The notes under the pieces are model-generated. The model searched no databases. It was not told the DNA's origin and saw only the letters and a program-made list of their open reading frames with translations. A stretch of 64,000 nt of DNA from Triatoma infestans. Its lineage: Eukaryota > Arthropoda > Insecta > Hemiptera > Reduviidae. Positions within the stretch are counted from its first letter, which is position 1. Each line of letters begins with the position of its first letter. The position numbers were made by a program, and so were the translations under genes. The DNA lies in contig JAAEAF010001968.1 of assembly GCA_011037195.1 (NCBI GenBank), forward strand, positions 1 to 64,000. Direction: 5' to 3'. Positions 24,862-35,281 of this stretch are shown piece after piece.

Positions 24862-25399
24862 TTTTATGTTTTTGTTCATGGATTTTTTCACGGGTTTAAT
24901 TTGTTTTAATAATTAGATATTTTTTTAATTTTTTTTTTTGTACTTTATCAACTTAAGGCTATTAGCCTTGACTGTGTGTTCGTAACGAATATTACATAAA
25001 TTGAAATCGATAAAACAGATTTTAATGTAAATAAAAATTTAAAATTCCCTTAAAGAAAATAAACATTTTTAGCATTGATGAGTTGACAATGAACAAGTTA
25101 TTTGCACTTCCTAGTAAAAATTCGCCTCTAAAAAGACAATTTGTTTATTTATTTTTTTGTCTCTTTGTAATCCATATGGTAAGGGTACACAAGAATGTTA
25201 AATTCGAAAAATTCATTTGTGCACATGGTTTTGAGTTTTTTATGAAGCCAAATGAAAAAACCGGTTTTTTCCAAAAAATGAAAAATCTGACTTATGCCAC
25301 TATGAATCTCAGCCCCCCATATATATATACAAAAATCTCTTCTCTCTGTACATTAATCTCGTCACTATTAAAAAGTAACCTCCTCATCCATAAACTTTA
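24862..25399 (+). other. 3' flank of the DUF7869-type gene, right terminal repeat and jockey leader
   Basis: AATAAA-like signals occur around 25030-25065 after the stop. The right inverted repeat of the composite transposon is at 25288-25312, followed by a C-run and a TA microsatellite. The 105-codon open frame 25083-25400 crosses the terminal repeat and has no recognisable motif, so I treat it as chance. Confidence 0.45.
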
Positions 25400-25426
25400 A
25401 TTTTCTCTTTGCTGTTTACTATCACT

Positions 25427-26745
25427 ATGATGAATCTTAATGATACAACTTATGCCACTTCCTCAACAGATAATGAATCCACATCCTCAGTTACCTCAAA
25501 ACCAACAAAAAGGAAACCGAATTCCCAGAACTATACACCACCCAAAAGCAAAAAGAAAAGTCTCGTACAAGCGGAAACCAACCATTATCACTCGACACCA
25601 AACAACTACCCAACTTATTTTCAGAACAAAATAGCACACTTCAAACGTCTACGAAGAATACAGTAGTAGCTCCAGATATACTTACCTACAATCCATTCTC
25701 TCCCCTCGCCATCCACAATGGCATGGAAACCGCAACACCATCAGAGCCACCGCGAACCCCAAAACCACCCCCCATTTATCTAAAAAATGTCACAAAATAT
25801 GTAGAATTATGCAAAGCCCTCACACAGTTAACCGGACCAAACAACTTTACATGCAAAGCTCGAGCAACAGACCTTATTATTAACCCTAAAACTGTGGATG
25901 GCTACAGGAACATCATCCACTACCTTAAGGGAAAGAACGCAGACTATCACACATACCAGCTACAACAAGAAAAAGCATATCGCATTGTCATTAGACATCT
26001 GCATCAAAGTACTCCCATTGATTTCATTAAACAAGAACTGTCGGAACTCGGACATGTGGCCCGCAACATCACGCCGGTGATTCATCCAATCACTAAACAG
26101 ACACTGCCTCTTTTCTTCGTTGATCTTGAACCTAACAGTAATAACAAGGAAGTATTTGACATAGAGCTACTATGCTACACGAAAATAAAAATAGAAGAAC
26201 CACATAAGCAGCGCGTCATAGTTCAGTGCAAGAGATGCCAGGAATATGGCTACACAAAAAGTTATTGTCAACACCGACCACGTTGTGTCAAATGTGCCGG
26301 AGATCATCTCACACAAGACTGCAGTAAACCAAGTTCAACCCCACCCACTTGTGCATTATGTAATAACCAACATAGTGCTAGCTACAAAGGGTGCATAGTT
26401 TATAGAGAACTACAACGCTCCAGAAAAAGACCACCAGTATACAATCATCCGTCTGCAATCAACAGAGCCAAAGAAGAAAACACTGCCAGTCAACAACCTA
26501 CAGCGTCTTCAAGATATATCCCAACATCACCGCACCAAGACACCCTAGCAGCCAACAACAATCATCTGACCTATGCCCGGATGGTCGCGGGGACGCCGCC
26601 GCCTCAGAGACTCCTTCAAACTTCCACATCTGATGTCGCTAATGTATTAAACTCTTTCCTCTCAGATTTCAAAAGCCTCCTTACACCGCTCATAACACTC
26701 CTCACCACAGTAGTCAACACTTTACTTCCTCGCCTTACTCCTTAA
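25427..26745 (+). pseudogene. Jockey ORF1, gag-like protein with CCHC knuckles, one frameshift
   Basis: The frame opens MMNLNDTTYATSSTDNE and shifts near 25625; the following reading (VVAPDILTYNPFSPLAIHNG) then leads into METATPSEPPRTPKPPPIYL. The 340-residue part (25723-26745) has an RRM-like middle (NADYHTYQLQQEKAYRIVIR) and three zinc knuckles at about residues 168-225: CKRCQEYGYTKSYC, CVKCAGDHLTQDC and CALCNNQHSASYKGC. This layout is characteristic of jockey gag proteins, which package the element RNA. The second knuckle follows CxxCx4HxxxxC. The stop TAA at 26743-26745 overlaps the ATG of ORF2. Confidence 0.85.
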
Positions 26746-29330
26746 TGCCTCTCACACAATTCTCTCTCAACATACTGTTATGGAATGCAAACGGACTGAC
26801 TAACCACACACAAGAATTAAATATCCTACTACATGAAAGACGAATCGACATTGCCCTCATAACAGAGACACACTTCACAGAGAAAACACGTTTCTTTATC
26901 ACTGACTATAAAATCTACCGCACTGATCATCCTGATGGTACCGCGCTATCCTTATAAGAAATTCTTTAACTCATTTCCTTATTCCAAGCAACGCTACTTA
27001 CTCTCTACAACCCACTCTTATCTCTCTTCAAAGTGAACCCTTTAATTATACCATAGCTGCAGTGTATTGCCCTCCAAATCAAACAATATATCAAAATCAA
27101 TTTTTATCCTTCTTTCAATTTTTAGGCTCCCGATTCATAAGCGGTGGTGATTACAACGCGAAACACCCTCGCTGGGGAAGTCGAGTGGCGAACCCAAGAG
27201 GACGTGTCCTTTATAATGCTCTCTCTCAAACTAACTTCTCCTATATCTCTCCTTCTCAACCAACCTACTGGCCTGCTGCTTTAAACAAACGTCCTGACCT
27301 TCTTGACTTTTTCATCTGCTCTAACATTTCATCCCTCCATACCGACGCATTTACCTTAGATGACCTATCATCTGACCACAGTCCAGTTATGCTTACAATA
27401 GACATACACCCTAAACGCTCCCCTTCCAGGCCAACACTAATCAACGGACCGATTGACTGGGACTCCTTTAGGGATTTACTCGAACAAAAAATTAATCTTC
27501 AGACGTCCCTCAAAACACCTCAACAAGTAGACGATGCAGTCTACAACTTTACAACTGCTATACAACAAAGCATAAGGCAAGCGACGACAAACTGTACAAC
27601 TTCACAAACTGGGCGAATACCAAACAACCTTCCTCTTTACATAAGATCTCTTATAACTCAGAAACGACAAGCTAGGTCTCTTTGGCAACGTACAAGATAC
27701 CCCTCTCATAAACAACAATTTAATCAACTTACAAGGAAACTTAAAAACGAACTCCACAAATACTACAATAATCAATATGTCCAATATACAAAATCACTGA
27801 CCACTGACGACAACTCACTTTGGACGGCAACTAGACGAATTTTAAAATTCCAACATACCTCTTTACCTCTTCGTTCTACTGACGGTGCTTGGGCCAAATC
27901 AGCCCAAGAAAAAGCAGAATTATTTGCAGCCCACCTATCCTCTGTCTTCATCCCACACCCTGACATTTACGACTTACAACACATTACAGAAGTTAACACA
28001 GAACTAGACGCACCTTTACCTCTTTCTCTTCCTCCTAAAGCATTTAACCCCACTCAAGTCAAACAGACCATTAACAACCTTCCTAAAAATAAGAGCCCAG
28101 GATACGATCTAATAACAGCCCAAGTTCTTCACCAACTACCTAAAAAAGCTATAGTCTTCCTCACTACCATATATAATTCAATACTACGAACTACTTATTA
28201 TCCCATTATTTGGAAATTCTCTAATATTAAAATGATACCTAAACCCAAAAAGCCAACTCATCAGCCTTCTTCCTACCGTCCTATTAGCCTCCTTCCGATC
28301 CTAGGGAAAATATTTGAGAGACTCCTTCTTTCGCGTCTTCTAGAAATTGTAGAGACTCTGAAAGTACTACCAAATCACCAATTTGGTTTCCGCAGCCGCC
28401 ACTCTACAATACAGCAGGCTCACCGAGTAGTAGACACCATCGCAACTTCACTTGAACGCAAGGAGTTTTGCGCTGGAGTGTTTTTAGACATTTCACAGGC
28501 CTTCGATCGTGTATGGCACGAGGTCTTCTATTAAAACTCAGGCGAATTCTACCTAGCACTTGTTACCTCATTCTCAAATCCTATCTTTCCGAACGCTTCT
28601 TCCAGATAATTGAAGGCACTTCCGAATCCTCTATACATCCTATTCTTGCTGGAGTACCTCAAGGCAGTGTCTTAGCCCCACTACTTTATTCAATCTACAC
28701 ATCCGACTTACCTACACTTCCCTCTACTTCTATATACACCTTTGCTGAGGACACTGCAATTCTCTCCACACACAATGATCCCACGCTCTCTGTCCGCTCT
28801 CTACAATCACATCTAAATTCACGAACCTTGGCTGCAAAAATGGCGAATAAAAATTAATCCACATAAATCAAAATACATAGTCTTTGCACTGAAACGGAAA
28901 ACTCTTGCCCCTGTCTACTTACATAATTCTCCTATTCCTTCAGCCGACCATGTGCGGTACCTGGGACTATACCTCGACAAGAGACTCGCCTGGAATCCTC
29001 ATACACGACTTAAACGAATAGAATCAAACAAAAGATATAAGCTTCTAGCCAGACTACTTGATCACCGGTCACAACTAACACTTCATAATAAAAGACGACT
29101 GTATCTATCCCTCCTAGCACTATATGGACTTACGGACTTGAACTTTACAGTTCAGCTAAACGATCTAATATCAACCGATTACAAACTCTTCAATCTAAAA
29201 TCCTCCACCGCATTGTAAACGATCCATTCTATGTCAGTAGCCTAACTATACATAAAGATCTCAAAATTCCTTTTATATCTGAACTTACAATAAATTTCAC
29301 AAAACTTATCAACACATCCTAACCCATTAG
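26745..29330 (+). pseudogene. Jockey ORF2: AP-like endonuclease and reverse transcriptase, frameshifted
   Basis: It starts at the ATG in TAATG. The endonuclease N-terminus is NILLWNANGLTNHTQELNIL with LITETHF. After a shift near 26950 come AAVYCPP, ISGGDYNAKHPRWGSR and LSSDHSPVML, the classical endonuclease motifs. Reverse transcriptase blocks follow: KNKSPGYDLITAQVLHQLPK, SYRPISLLPILGKIFERLLL, HQFGFRSRHSTIQQAHRVVD, FLDISQAFDRVWHE, then after a shift LAGVPQGSVLAPLLYSIYTS, the active-site box FAEDTA (normally F/YADDTA, here Glu replaces the first Asp) and VRYLGLYLDKRLAWNPHTRL. The last recognisable part is NDPFYVSSLTIHKDLKIPF near 29219-29275. Shifts near 26950, 28530, 28850 and 29130 plus the active-site change make it non-functional. 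Confidence 0.9.
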
Positions 29331-29427
29331 CAGCTAACTTATCCTCAACCACACTTCCTTCAAACCCCCGAAGGCGACTGAGGCGTCGTTGGCCTCGCGA
29401 TCACCTTGTTGACTAATGGAGATCATC

Positions 29428-29880
29428 GCAGGGGTGCCTCCAAGCCAAAAGATTTATAAAGGCAAGCAAGCAGGGAATCTCGGAGTATCTCCTGTCTCTT
29501 AGTAGGACGGGTTTGAGGACCTTGGTAGGAATAGTGACTGGACACACTTGGGTGTCGAGTCACTTGTTTAACATAGGGAGGACGCGGAGTCCCATTTGTC
29601 AGAATTGTGATGACGGAGTTAGGGAAACGGTGTATCACTACCTATGTCAGTGTCCCCGTTTCGCTGGAACTAGGTTTCGTATATTTGGGAGGACACCACT
29701 CTCGCAGGATTGCCTGGGCGAGTTGGAGTTTGGGGATATCTTGAAATATTGCAGATTAACCGGCAAGTTACCGGGGGAGATTAATTAGGGGTTACGGGGG
29801 TATCGGGGGGATAAGAGCCACATTGGCTTAGGTCCCGCGCCTTTTGGGCACCCGTTTTGATAATAATAATAATAATAATA
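29428..29880 (+). mobile_element. 5'-truncated I-like LINE nested in the jockey, (TAA)n tail
   Basis: The insert is bounded by ATGGAGATCATC at 29416-29427 and again at 29881-29892, a 12-base target duplication (14 if the preceding TA is counted). Its open frame (to 29788) reads ISEYLLSLSRTGLRTLVGIV, TGHTWVSSHLFNIG, SPICQNCDDGVRETVYHYLC and CPRFAGTRFRIFG, the Cys-His tail after the RNase H domain in I/R1-type elements. The sequence ends in about eight TAA units, as in I-clade elements. Jockey sequence continues exactly after the second target copy, so this insertion is younger than the jockey. Confidence 0.9.
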
Positions 29881-30003
29881 ATGGAGATCATCACTGGATG
29901 ATCATCATTCAAGCCACTCACGCCATTTTCCACCCTTACCGTATTTACTTATTTTACCATTGTACAGTTGTAAATGACAAATAAAAAGTTAAAAAAAAAA
30001 AAA

Positions 30004-30470
30004 ATATTTATTTTAAGTTCATATTTTATGTTGTTTCTATTTATTTTGTTTTTTGATTTGTATTAAAACCTTTGTACAGACCCTGAAGAAGGCAATAAAT
30101 TTGCCGAAACGTCGGTTAGACCGAACCTCAACATCCATTTTACGACATTATAAAATATGATATAAAATTGACCATTATTTTCTACACTTGAAAGTTTTTC
30201 TCCTTTTTTTAGTTGTTTTTAAAATAAGAATTATATACGTATTAGCAAGCACAATATATATATAGTAATAAAAAATTTCAGCTAATTGTACAAAATAAAA
30301 AGTGTATCAAAATATTTGAATAAATATTGGTGATCAAATATTTGAATAAATAAAATAAAACATCCGTCATAGTAAAATAGAAAGAGAAGCTTACATAAAC
30401 TGTTGGGAAAATGTGTTTGCACATTATACTTTTTTATTTTTCTAGGGCTTATTTATTTATTTATTTTATT
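30004..30470. other. Short intergenic stretch with a hairpin motif
   Basis: At 30083-30116 CTGAAGA is followed by a five-pair stem GGCAA/TTGCC around TAAAT, then GAAACGTCGGTT. This is a well-preserved member of the hairpin motif family described in the findings. The remainder is AT-rich with small direct repeats (AAATATTTGAATAAAT twice near 30310-30350). No gene is seen. Confidence 0.45.
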
Positions 30471-30474
30471 TACT

Positions 30475-31510
30475 ATTAATATTTTGTAAAAAGTTCTTGA
30501 GCATTGATAACTGGTTGTAAACGTCTTGGCATTGAATGGATTAGATTTTTAATTAAATCTGGCTTGATTTTTTTTCCCATTCTTCAACTAAAAGATTATT
30601 AAGGCTATGTCTTCGGATGATTTCGTGTTTTCTAACGTTTTGGCCCAGTATGTAATATTGTAATGGAATGTAATACTATAATGTTCAATTATATTCAAGT
30701 CTGGCGACTGTGGAAGGGTGGGCAGCTATCTCGGAAAGTTAAATATTAACCACTCTTCTGTTTAACCACTAGCAGTGGGCATAGGATCGTTGCCAGGTTG
30801 AAAAATGGACTGGTGCTAATTTCGCAAATTTGTTGCACTTGTTTTAAGGTTACGGCGCAAAATGTTGGCATAACCTTTTGCATTTAAATTACCCTCGATA
30901 TGTACAAGATTTCCTACTCCATTATTAGGAAACTCATCCCCACACCATTACATAACCGCCTCCATGTTTCAATGTAATGGAAACATTTTGCTTCTTCAGT
31001 TCCTCATCACGTCTACGCCAGATTGTCCTTCGATCATCAGATCCAAACAAATTGAACTTGTTTTCGTCAAAGAACACACATTTTCCCAAAAACTGGGGGC
31101 TTATTTAGGTACTCCCTGGCAAAAGCAACTCGCTTTTTGCGGTTCGTTTCGATGATGTTAGTTTTTTCCTTGGCGCTCTACCGTGGAGACCGGCAGCATG
31201 CAAAGCATTCCTTATTGTTCTTTCGCTTACGCGGCCACCAGGCGTTGATTACACCATATCATCTAGATCCTGTGCGCTTGTCGTTGGATTCTTAAGAGTT
31301 TCAAGTTTTATTTTTCTTTTCATTCTACCATTTAACTTCTTCGGACGACCTGTGCTCTGTTTTCTGTTGTGCCTCGTACCTCATATCTCTTTATAACATA
31401 TCTTGCAGTAGAGAAATTCAGCCCTAAGAAATCAGCAATTTCCCGAAATGATTTTTGTAGACTCGCGGGTGTCAACATTTAATTTCCCTTCTTTTGACAT
31501 TACCACAAGT
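30475..31510 (-). pseudogene. Tc1-type transposase remnant
   Basis: Minus-strand reading, in order: a paired-type helix-turn-helix area, GRPKKLNGRMKRKIKLETLK, NPTTSAQDLDDMV, VSERTIRNALHAAGLHGRAP, the first catalytic block CVFFDENKFNLFGSDDRRTI followed by WRRRDEELKKQNVS, LKHGGGYVMVWG, and a decayed C-terminal part with SIQCQDVYNQL. FDENKFNLFGSD and GGGYVMVWG are signatures of Tc1/mariner DD34E transposases. The second aspartate (normally HDND) is not readable. Stops at several points make it a pseudogene. The 63-codon plus-strand frame at 30964 is a shadow. Terminal repeats could not be paired with confidence. Confidence 0.85.
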
Positions 31511-32007
31511 TAAACAAGTCAATTTATCAATAGTTAGAAAGAGTACTAAACATTCAACCACAGTTTAGAATACTGATGAAAATAATAATAATAACAACTC
31601 CTAGTCAACGACCTTTGAAATTCTGTAATCAAAGTGTGCAAATACTTTTTACCGAATGTTTACATTATGGCAGAAGTTTTAGATTATATTTACTCAGGGA
31701 TTTGGTGAGGAATTAGGATACTTTTAATTTGAAAAATTAACCGAAATTAGGTCGCCCAAAATGGAAATCTTCAAGAGATTTTTTTTCCATAATAGCTTTC
31801 ATTTATGTTGAGGGCACTCTCTCAACTTCAGATTGTCTTGATTCACACCGTTTATCGGAATTTATCGAGATGTACGAGCGTCCCAAACGATTGATGATCA
31901 CAGAATGAATATTAGAAGTCAACTCGAGCTTAAAAACTCTTTATTGATGAAAAACATGTACTACTGTACTCAATAATATTATCGTTCTATCACAGTTTGA
32001 TTAAAAA
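31511..32007. other. Short AT-rich stretch, no gene
   Basis: This is the region between the Tc1 relic and the next family R copies. It holds a block near 31800-31930 with no recognisable coding sequence. Confidence 0.25.
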
Positions 32008-33005
32008 AGAAAATCTGCTGTGAAACACTCATACAACTTTCTCTTACTCCTGTTCTCAGACACAATATGTTATTGTATTGACATAATAATTATGACACGA
32101 ATCCAACAAATCGAATTGTTAATTGCTTTTATGACTGCCTCACCTTCTTTTGCTGATTTAAATGGATGTCATCTTGATTGATCAGTACGCTGTATCATTG
32201 TAACTCAATTTAGTTAAGCAGCATCGCCGATCGAGCTGGATGGTGCATCTCTCTGACAAATGTTATTGTTTCCGTACCAAATATAACGAAATTCGTCGAA
32301 AACTGAAAAAACCACTTGTTTGGACTCAGGGGACCTCAAAACGGATATTTCCAGTAAAAACTCGATATCGAAAATTTGACACGATTCCAATACTTCCTCT
32401 TACTAGGAGTAAGAGAAAGTAAAAAAAAAAGTTCTATTCAGTTAAAAGTTCAGTAAAAACGCAGCTCTATTTTACTCATTTTCTTGAAACTCAAAATATT
32501 GGATTGTAACAATTCTATTTGGCTGATATAATTATGTAATAACCTGAAATAACACTTTGGAGGAAAACATAATTCCAACCCCCCACTCCACCACCCATAA
32601 AAGCCTCCTTAAATGATTTTATTGTTTAAATGACTAGAGAAATGTTATAAATAAAAGTTATCTCTTTGTATGTGAAGTTCACAAATAAATAGTTTAAAGC
32701 AAATCGTTGGAGCCATTTTCAAGAAAAATCACAAAAAACTCATGAAACAAAAAAAAAATCATTCAGTAAAGTGGCTCTTCCGGTTTAGGAATTTTGACAG
32801 GTAAATAAGTCCTTCTGTCGGATCCCGTAGTATTTACCCAAACGGAATATAAGTTTTTGCAATTTTTCTTTTTTGAGCTATGCTGTACACACACACACAC
32901 ACACACTGACCATTTCCTAAAAACCATCTTTGTCTGACTCAATAGATCTCAAAACGTGTATTTCTGGTGAAAACTGGATATAGAAAACTTAGGGTGTAAG
33001 AGGAA
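32008..33005 (-). repeat. Family R: three partial copies in a row
   Basis: 32008-32060 is the reversed 3' end (CTGTGAAACACTCATACAAC). 32236-32425 is a 5' half with CTCAGGGGACCTCAAAACGG and the complete terminal hairpin (ACTTCCTCTTACTAGGAGTA then AGAGAAAGT). 32430-33005 is a longer copy with CAACACACA-like microsatellite (CA)n at 32887-32908 at the same internal position as in other copies. All are minus oriented. Confidence 0.7.
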
Positions 33006-33200
33006 GTAAAGGGTCTATCTTTTGGTGCTGATACCTGTGTATCTCCCAACCCTCTAGCAATAGATGTTTTTGTATTATTTTTGAATTTCAATCTGTTTAT
33101 ATGTGTGTTTAGCAATTACATAATTATTCAAGTAATATTATTGGGCTAGATAATATTTTCTAGGGGTCCATTCTAATAAATATGTTTATATCATTTGTTT

Positions 33201-33561
33201 TGGTGATTGGTTCATTCCGCAGAGCTGGAAAGCATCAGAGATATTTTCCGTGATAGCCTACTTCATTTTGTGATCATCCACCGGTTTCGGGCAATCGCCC
33301 ATCTTCAGGATGTCAGACAGTGTGATAACACAGACTTGCACAGAGCAAATTTAGTTTACACACTGACTGGTCTTTTTAATTGTATTTAAAACTTAGTTTT
33401 AAATACAATTAAAAAACGAATTTTAAATACAATTAAAAACACCAGTCAGTGTGTAAACTGAATTTGCTCTATGCAAGTCTATGTTAGCGCACTGTCTGAC
33501 AAACGCCCGAAACCGGTCGATGACCACAAAATGAAGCAGGCTATGACGGAAAATGTCTCCG
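33201..33561. repeat. Inverted-repeat element with 19-bp target duplication
   Basis: The two arms (about 33222-33385 and 33400-33561) are reverse complements over roughly 150 bases. Both contain the block ACCGGTTTCGGG and the stretch CAGTTTACACACTGACTGG or its close variants. Between them is a palindromic AT segment built from TTTTAAATACAATTAAAA. The unit is bounded by ATGTTTATATCATTTGTTT at 33182-33200 and 33562-33580. Such a long duplication is more typical of target-primed retrotransposition than of cut-and-paste transposition. It sits directly upstream of the terminal exon of four-span gene C. The element at 6540-6791 is a shorter relative. Confidence 0.8.
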
Positions 33562-33673
33562 ATGTTTATATCATTTGTTTATATATATATTTCAGTTGCT
33601 TTTACATCAATAAATCAAAGTCAATCATTTTTACTTTCTAATTTATTTATTTTTTTACTTTTTTATTCCACAG

Positions 33674-33750
33674 TCACCCAAAGTTATTATGCGATAATTA
33701 TTTACAGCCATTATAGAAATCTAAAAGCAGGACGATCAATTTCGATATAA
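33674..33750 (+). CDS. Four-span protein gene C, terminal exon (LAPTM4/DUF4728-like)
   Basis: After TTTTTATTCCACAG, 77 bases encode (in phase 1) TQSYYAIIIYSHYRNLKAGR and SISI before TAA. The terminal exon of gene B (43352-43422) encodes FQAYISIIIYNHYINLRQG and IEI before its stop, with the same acceptor phase and nearly the same length. This exon therefore represents a third paralogue, on the opposite strand. The rest of gene C should lie upstream (lower coordinates), where I could not find it. The jockey, Tc1, family R and the inverted-repeat element crowd that side. The exon ends the protein with a membrane span followed by a short polar tail, as usual in this family. Confidence 0.6.
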
Positions 33751-33942
33751 AGAATGAATAAATATCATATTGATAAAGAGAAATTGAAATTGTATTTGCT
33801 ACAAAATATTCATTCTTCTTTTATTTAAGTTTGCTATGGAATATTTTTTTCAATTACCTAATTATTATAAGAATATTTTTGTAAATTTTTATTTTATACT
33901 CTACAGTAATTATTATTATTTATTTTAATCGTATTGTTATAC

Positions 33943-33964
33943 ACATATATATATATATATATAT
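33943..33964. repeat. (TA)n microsatellite
   Basis: A pure run of TA units. A similar run is at 53772-53793. No other feature attaches to it. Confidence 0.9.
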
Positions 33965-35090
33965 TCGAATTTCATGTTATTTTATTTATTTATTCAATGC
34001 TTTATAACATAAGAATCTTTGAAAGTTTTACTGAGAAGGTAAACTAACACAATCAGAAAAATAATGCTATATTATTCTTAATATTCAGTTCGTTTATGGA
34101 AAATTGTCCTTTAATTACATTTTTTTTTATATATAAATTATATGTTTTAAACTAAGTTTGTACAAATATTATTTGAATAGTATTTACATTTCACCTTTTA
34201 AAGTGACTACAACAATAACAAATAATTGTAATTATAAAAAAAAAATGAAAATGTTAAAAGGCAATGCAAGATTCAAAAGTGTTGTTCTAATTACATTAAT
34301 ATGCCTTCTCTTAAATTTGTATAGTGATTGTAGATTACAATGACAGTATAGATGTGTAAAACTGAAATAAATAAAGTGAAATTAGTTTATTAAATTTAAT
34401 TATTCCATCTATGTTGAAAAAAAAAGTGAAGGCTTCTAAAAATCTGTTCCACAACTTCGATCTATGGATGCTGCTATGGAATGAAGCGTTGTTGTAAATT
34501 AAGCGCTTAAATTGAGAATTAATTTTAATAAGGTCCATTGACAAAAACTTTAATGAAACATTCAACAATATTTTCTTTCTCTAATTCCACAAAGCCCAAC
34601 AAAAGAACTTTGAAGTTTTGAAAAGACAACTCAACAGAACAGTATAGTGAAAAAGACAAGAGGGAAACCAGAGTTACAGCCTTCCAGGAGCCGGAAAAGT
34701 AATTTCCTTCTGGAAAACATTTAAATGAAAAACAATAGGTCTGATTATTTAATGAAATTTGCAGTTTAATGAAGTGCAAAAAAAAAGCATTCAGTAATGT
34801 GACCTGGGTTTTACCAAAATCTTCTTTTTGGATCCCATGGCGTACTTGATTGAAATATCAAGTTTATACTTTTTGGAATTTTTATTTTTGAGTTCTGCTT
34901 ATACGTATGGAGATATAAAGAATGAAAGAGACTGGTGGGGGGGGGGGGGAGGACAACTCTTTATTAGAGAAATTCAAAACATATATCCAGGGAAAAAACA
35001 ATTTCATTAATAAGACATAAATGTAATGATCAATCCTCACAAAGACATAAATGTAATGATAACTCCTTAGAGAAGTAACGGGAAATAAAC
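33965..35090. other. Intergenic DNA with one decayed family R fragment
   Basis: At 34790-34930 the sequence GTTTTACCAAAATCTTC, GGATCCCATGG and a TTTTGGAATTTTTATTTTTG stretch resemble the middle of family R in minus orientation. A G-run of about 11 is at 34937-34948. Open frames here have no recognisable content. Confidence 0.35.
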
Positions 35091-35096
35091 TTGGAA

Positions 35097-35281
35097 AAGG
35101 CGTATTAGCTCAGTGGCAGCAGGTTGGATTAGTACACTGAGCCAAGGGCCCGAGTCCCGGCAGAGTTGCTCTTTGATTTTCTCGCTCTAAGAGCCCAACT
35201 ACTGCCTGATGATGATCGGCCTAGGGATCGGAATATGCTGGAAAACACCATTGATGGCGATACCTTTATAAAAAAAAAAAA
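35097..35281 (+). mobile_element. tRNA-derived SINE
   Basis: It begins GGCGTATTAGCTCAGTGGCA, a tRNA-like head with a Pol III A box (TTAGCTCAGTGGC). About 30 bases later comes GGGCCCGAGTCCCGGC, a B box. A tRNA-unrelated body follows (GCTCTAAGAGCCCAACTACT, GATCGGCCTAGGGATCGG) and the copy ends in a poly-A of about 11. This is the standard SINE layout. It is not a functional tRNA: no proper acceptor stem can be closed. The body words GATCGGC and GGGATCGG also appear in the SINE-like block at 50110-50270. Confidence 0.8.

Larger units (their letters stand above)
19258..25312 (+). mobile_element. Composite DNA transposon with 25-bp terminal inverted repeats (Sola-like, inferred)
   Basis: A perfect 25-base inverted repeat starting CTGAGATTCATAGTGGCA lies at 19258-19282 and, reversed, at 25288-25312. 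Between them lie an array of related short motifs (19345-19584), a family R repeat (19861-20470), a decayed piggyBac on the minus strand (20631-22274) and the intact two-exon DUF7869-type gene on the plus strand. Removing the invaders leaves roughly 3.3 kb, a normal size for a transposon carrying one transposase. I infer that the inverted repeats and the DUF7869-type gene form the original element. No matching target duplication is visible outside the ends: the left flank ends TTTTA, while the right flank is a C-run leading into an AT microsatellite just before the jockey element. The right flank may have been altered by the jockey insertion. Confidence 0.6.
25400..30003 (+). mobile_element. 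Jockey-clade non-LTR retrotransposon, near full length
   Basis: Order: ORF1 (gag-like, zinc knuckles), ORF2 (endonuclease, reverse transcriptase), short 3' UTR, AATAAAAAGTT and a poly-A of about 13 bases ending at 30003. The C-terminus of ORF2 (RRLRRRW-like, about 29360-29400) is followed by a foreign LINE fragment at 29428-29880, and then jockey sequence resumes. The exact 5' end is not defined; the T/C-rich leader upstream of 25409 probably belongs to it. ORF2 has at least four frameshifts, so this copy is inactive. Confidence 0.85.

Noticed and set aside
25083..25400. 105-codon frame after the DUF7869-type gene
   Set aside because: It runs through the right terminal inverted repeat and a microsatellite and shows no domain.
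35097..35170. tRNA gene
   Set aside because: A and B boxes are present but the acceptor and T stems do not pair, and the body and poly-A tail show a SINE.
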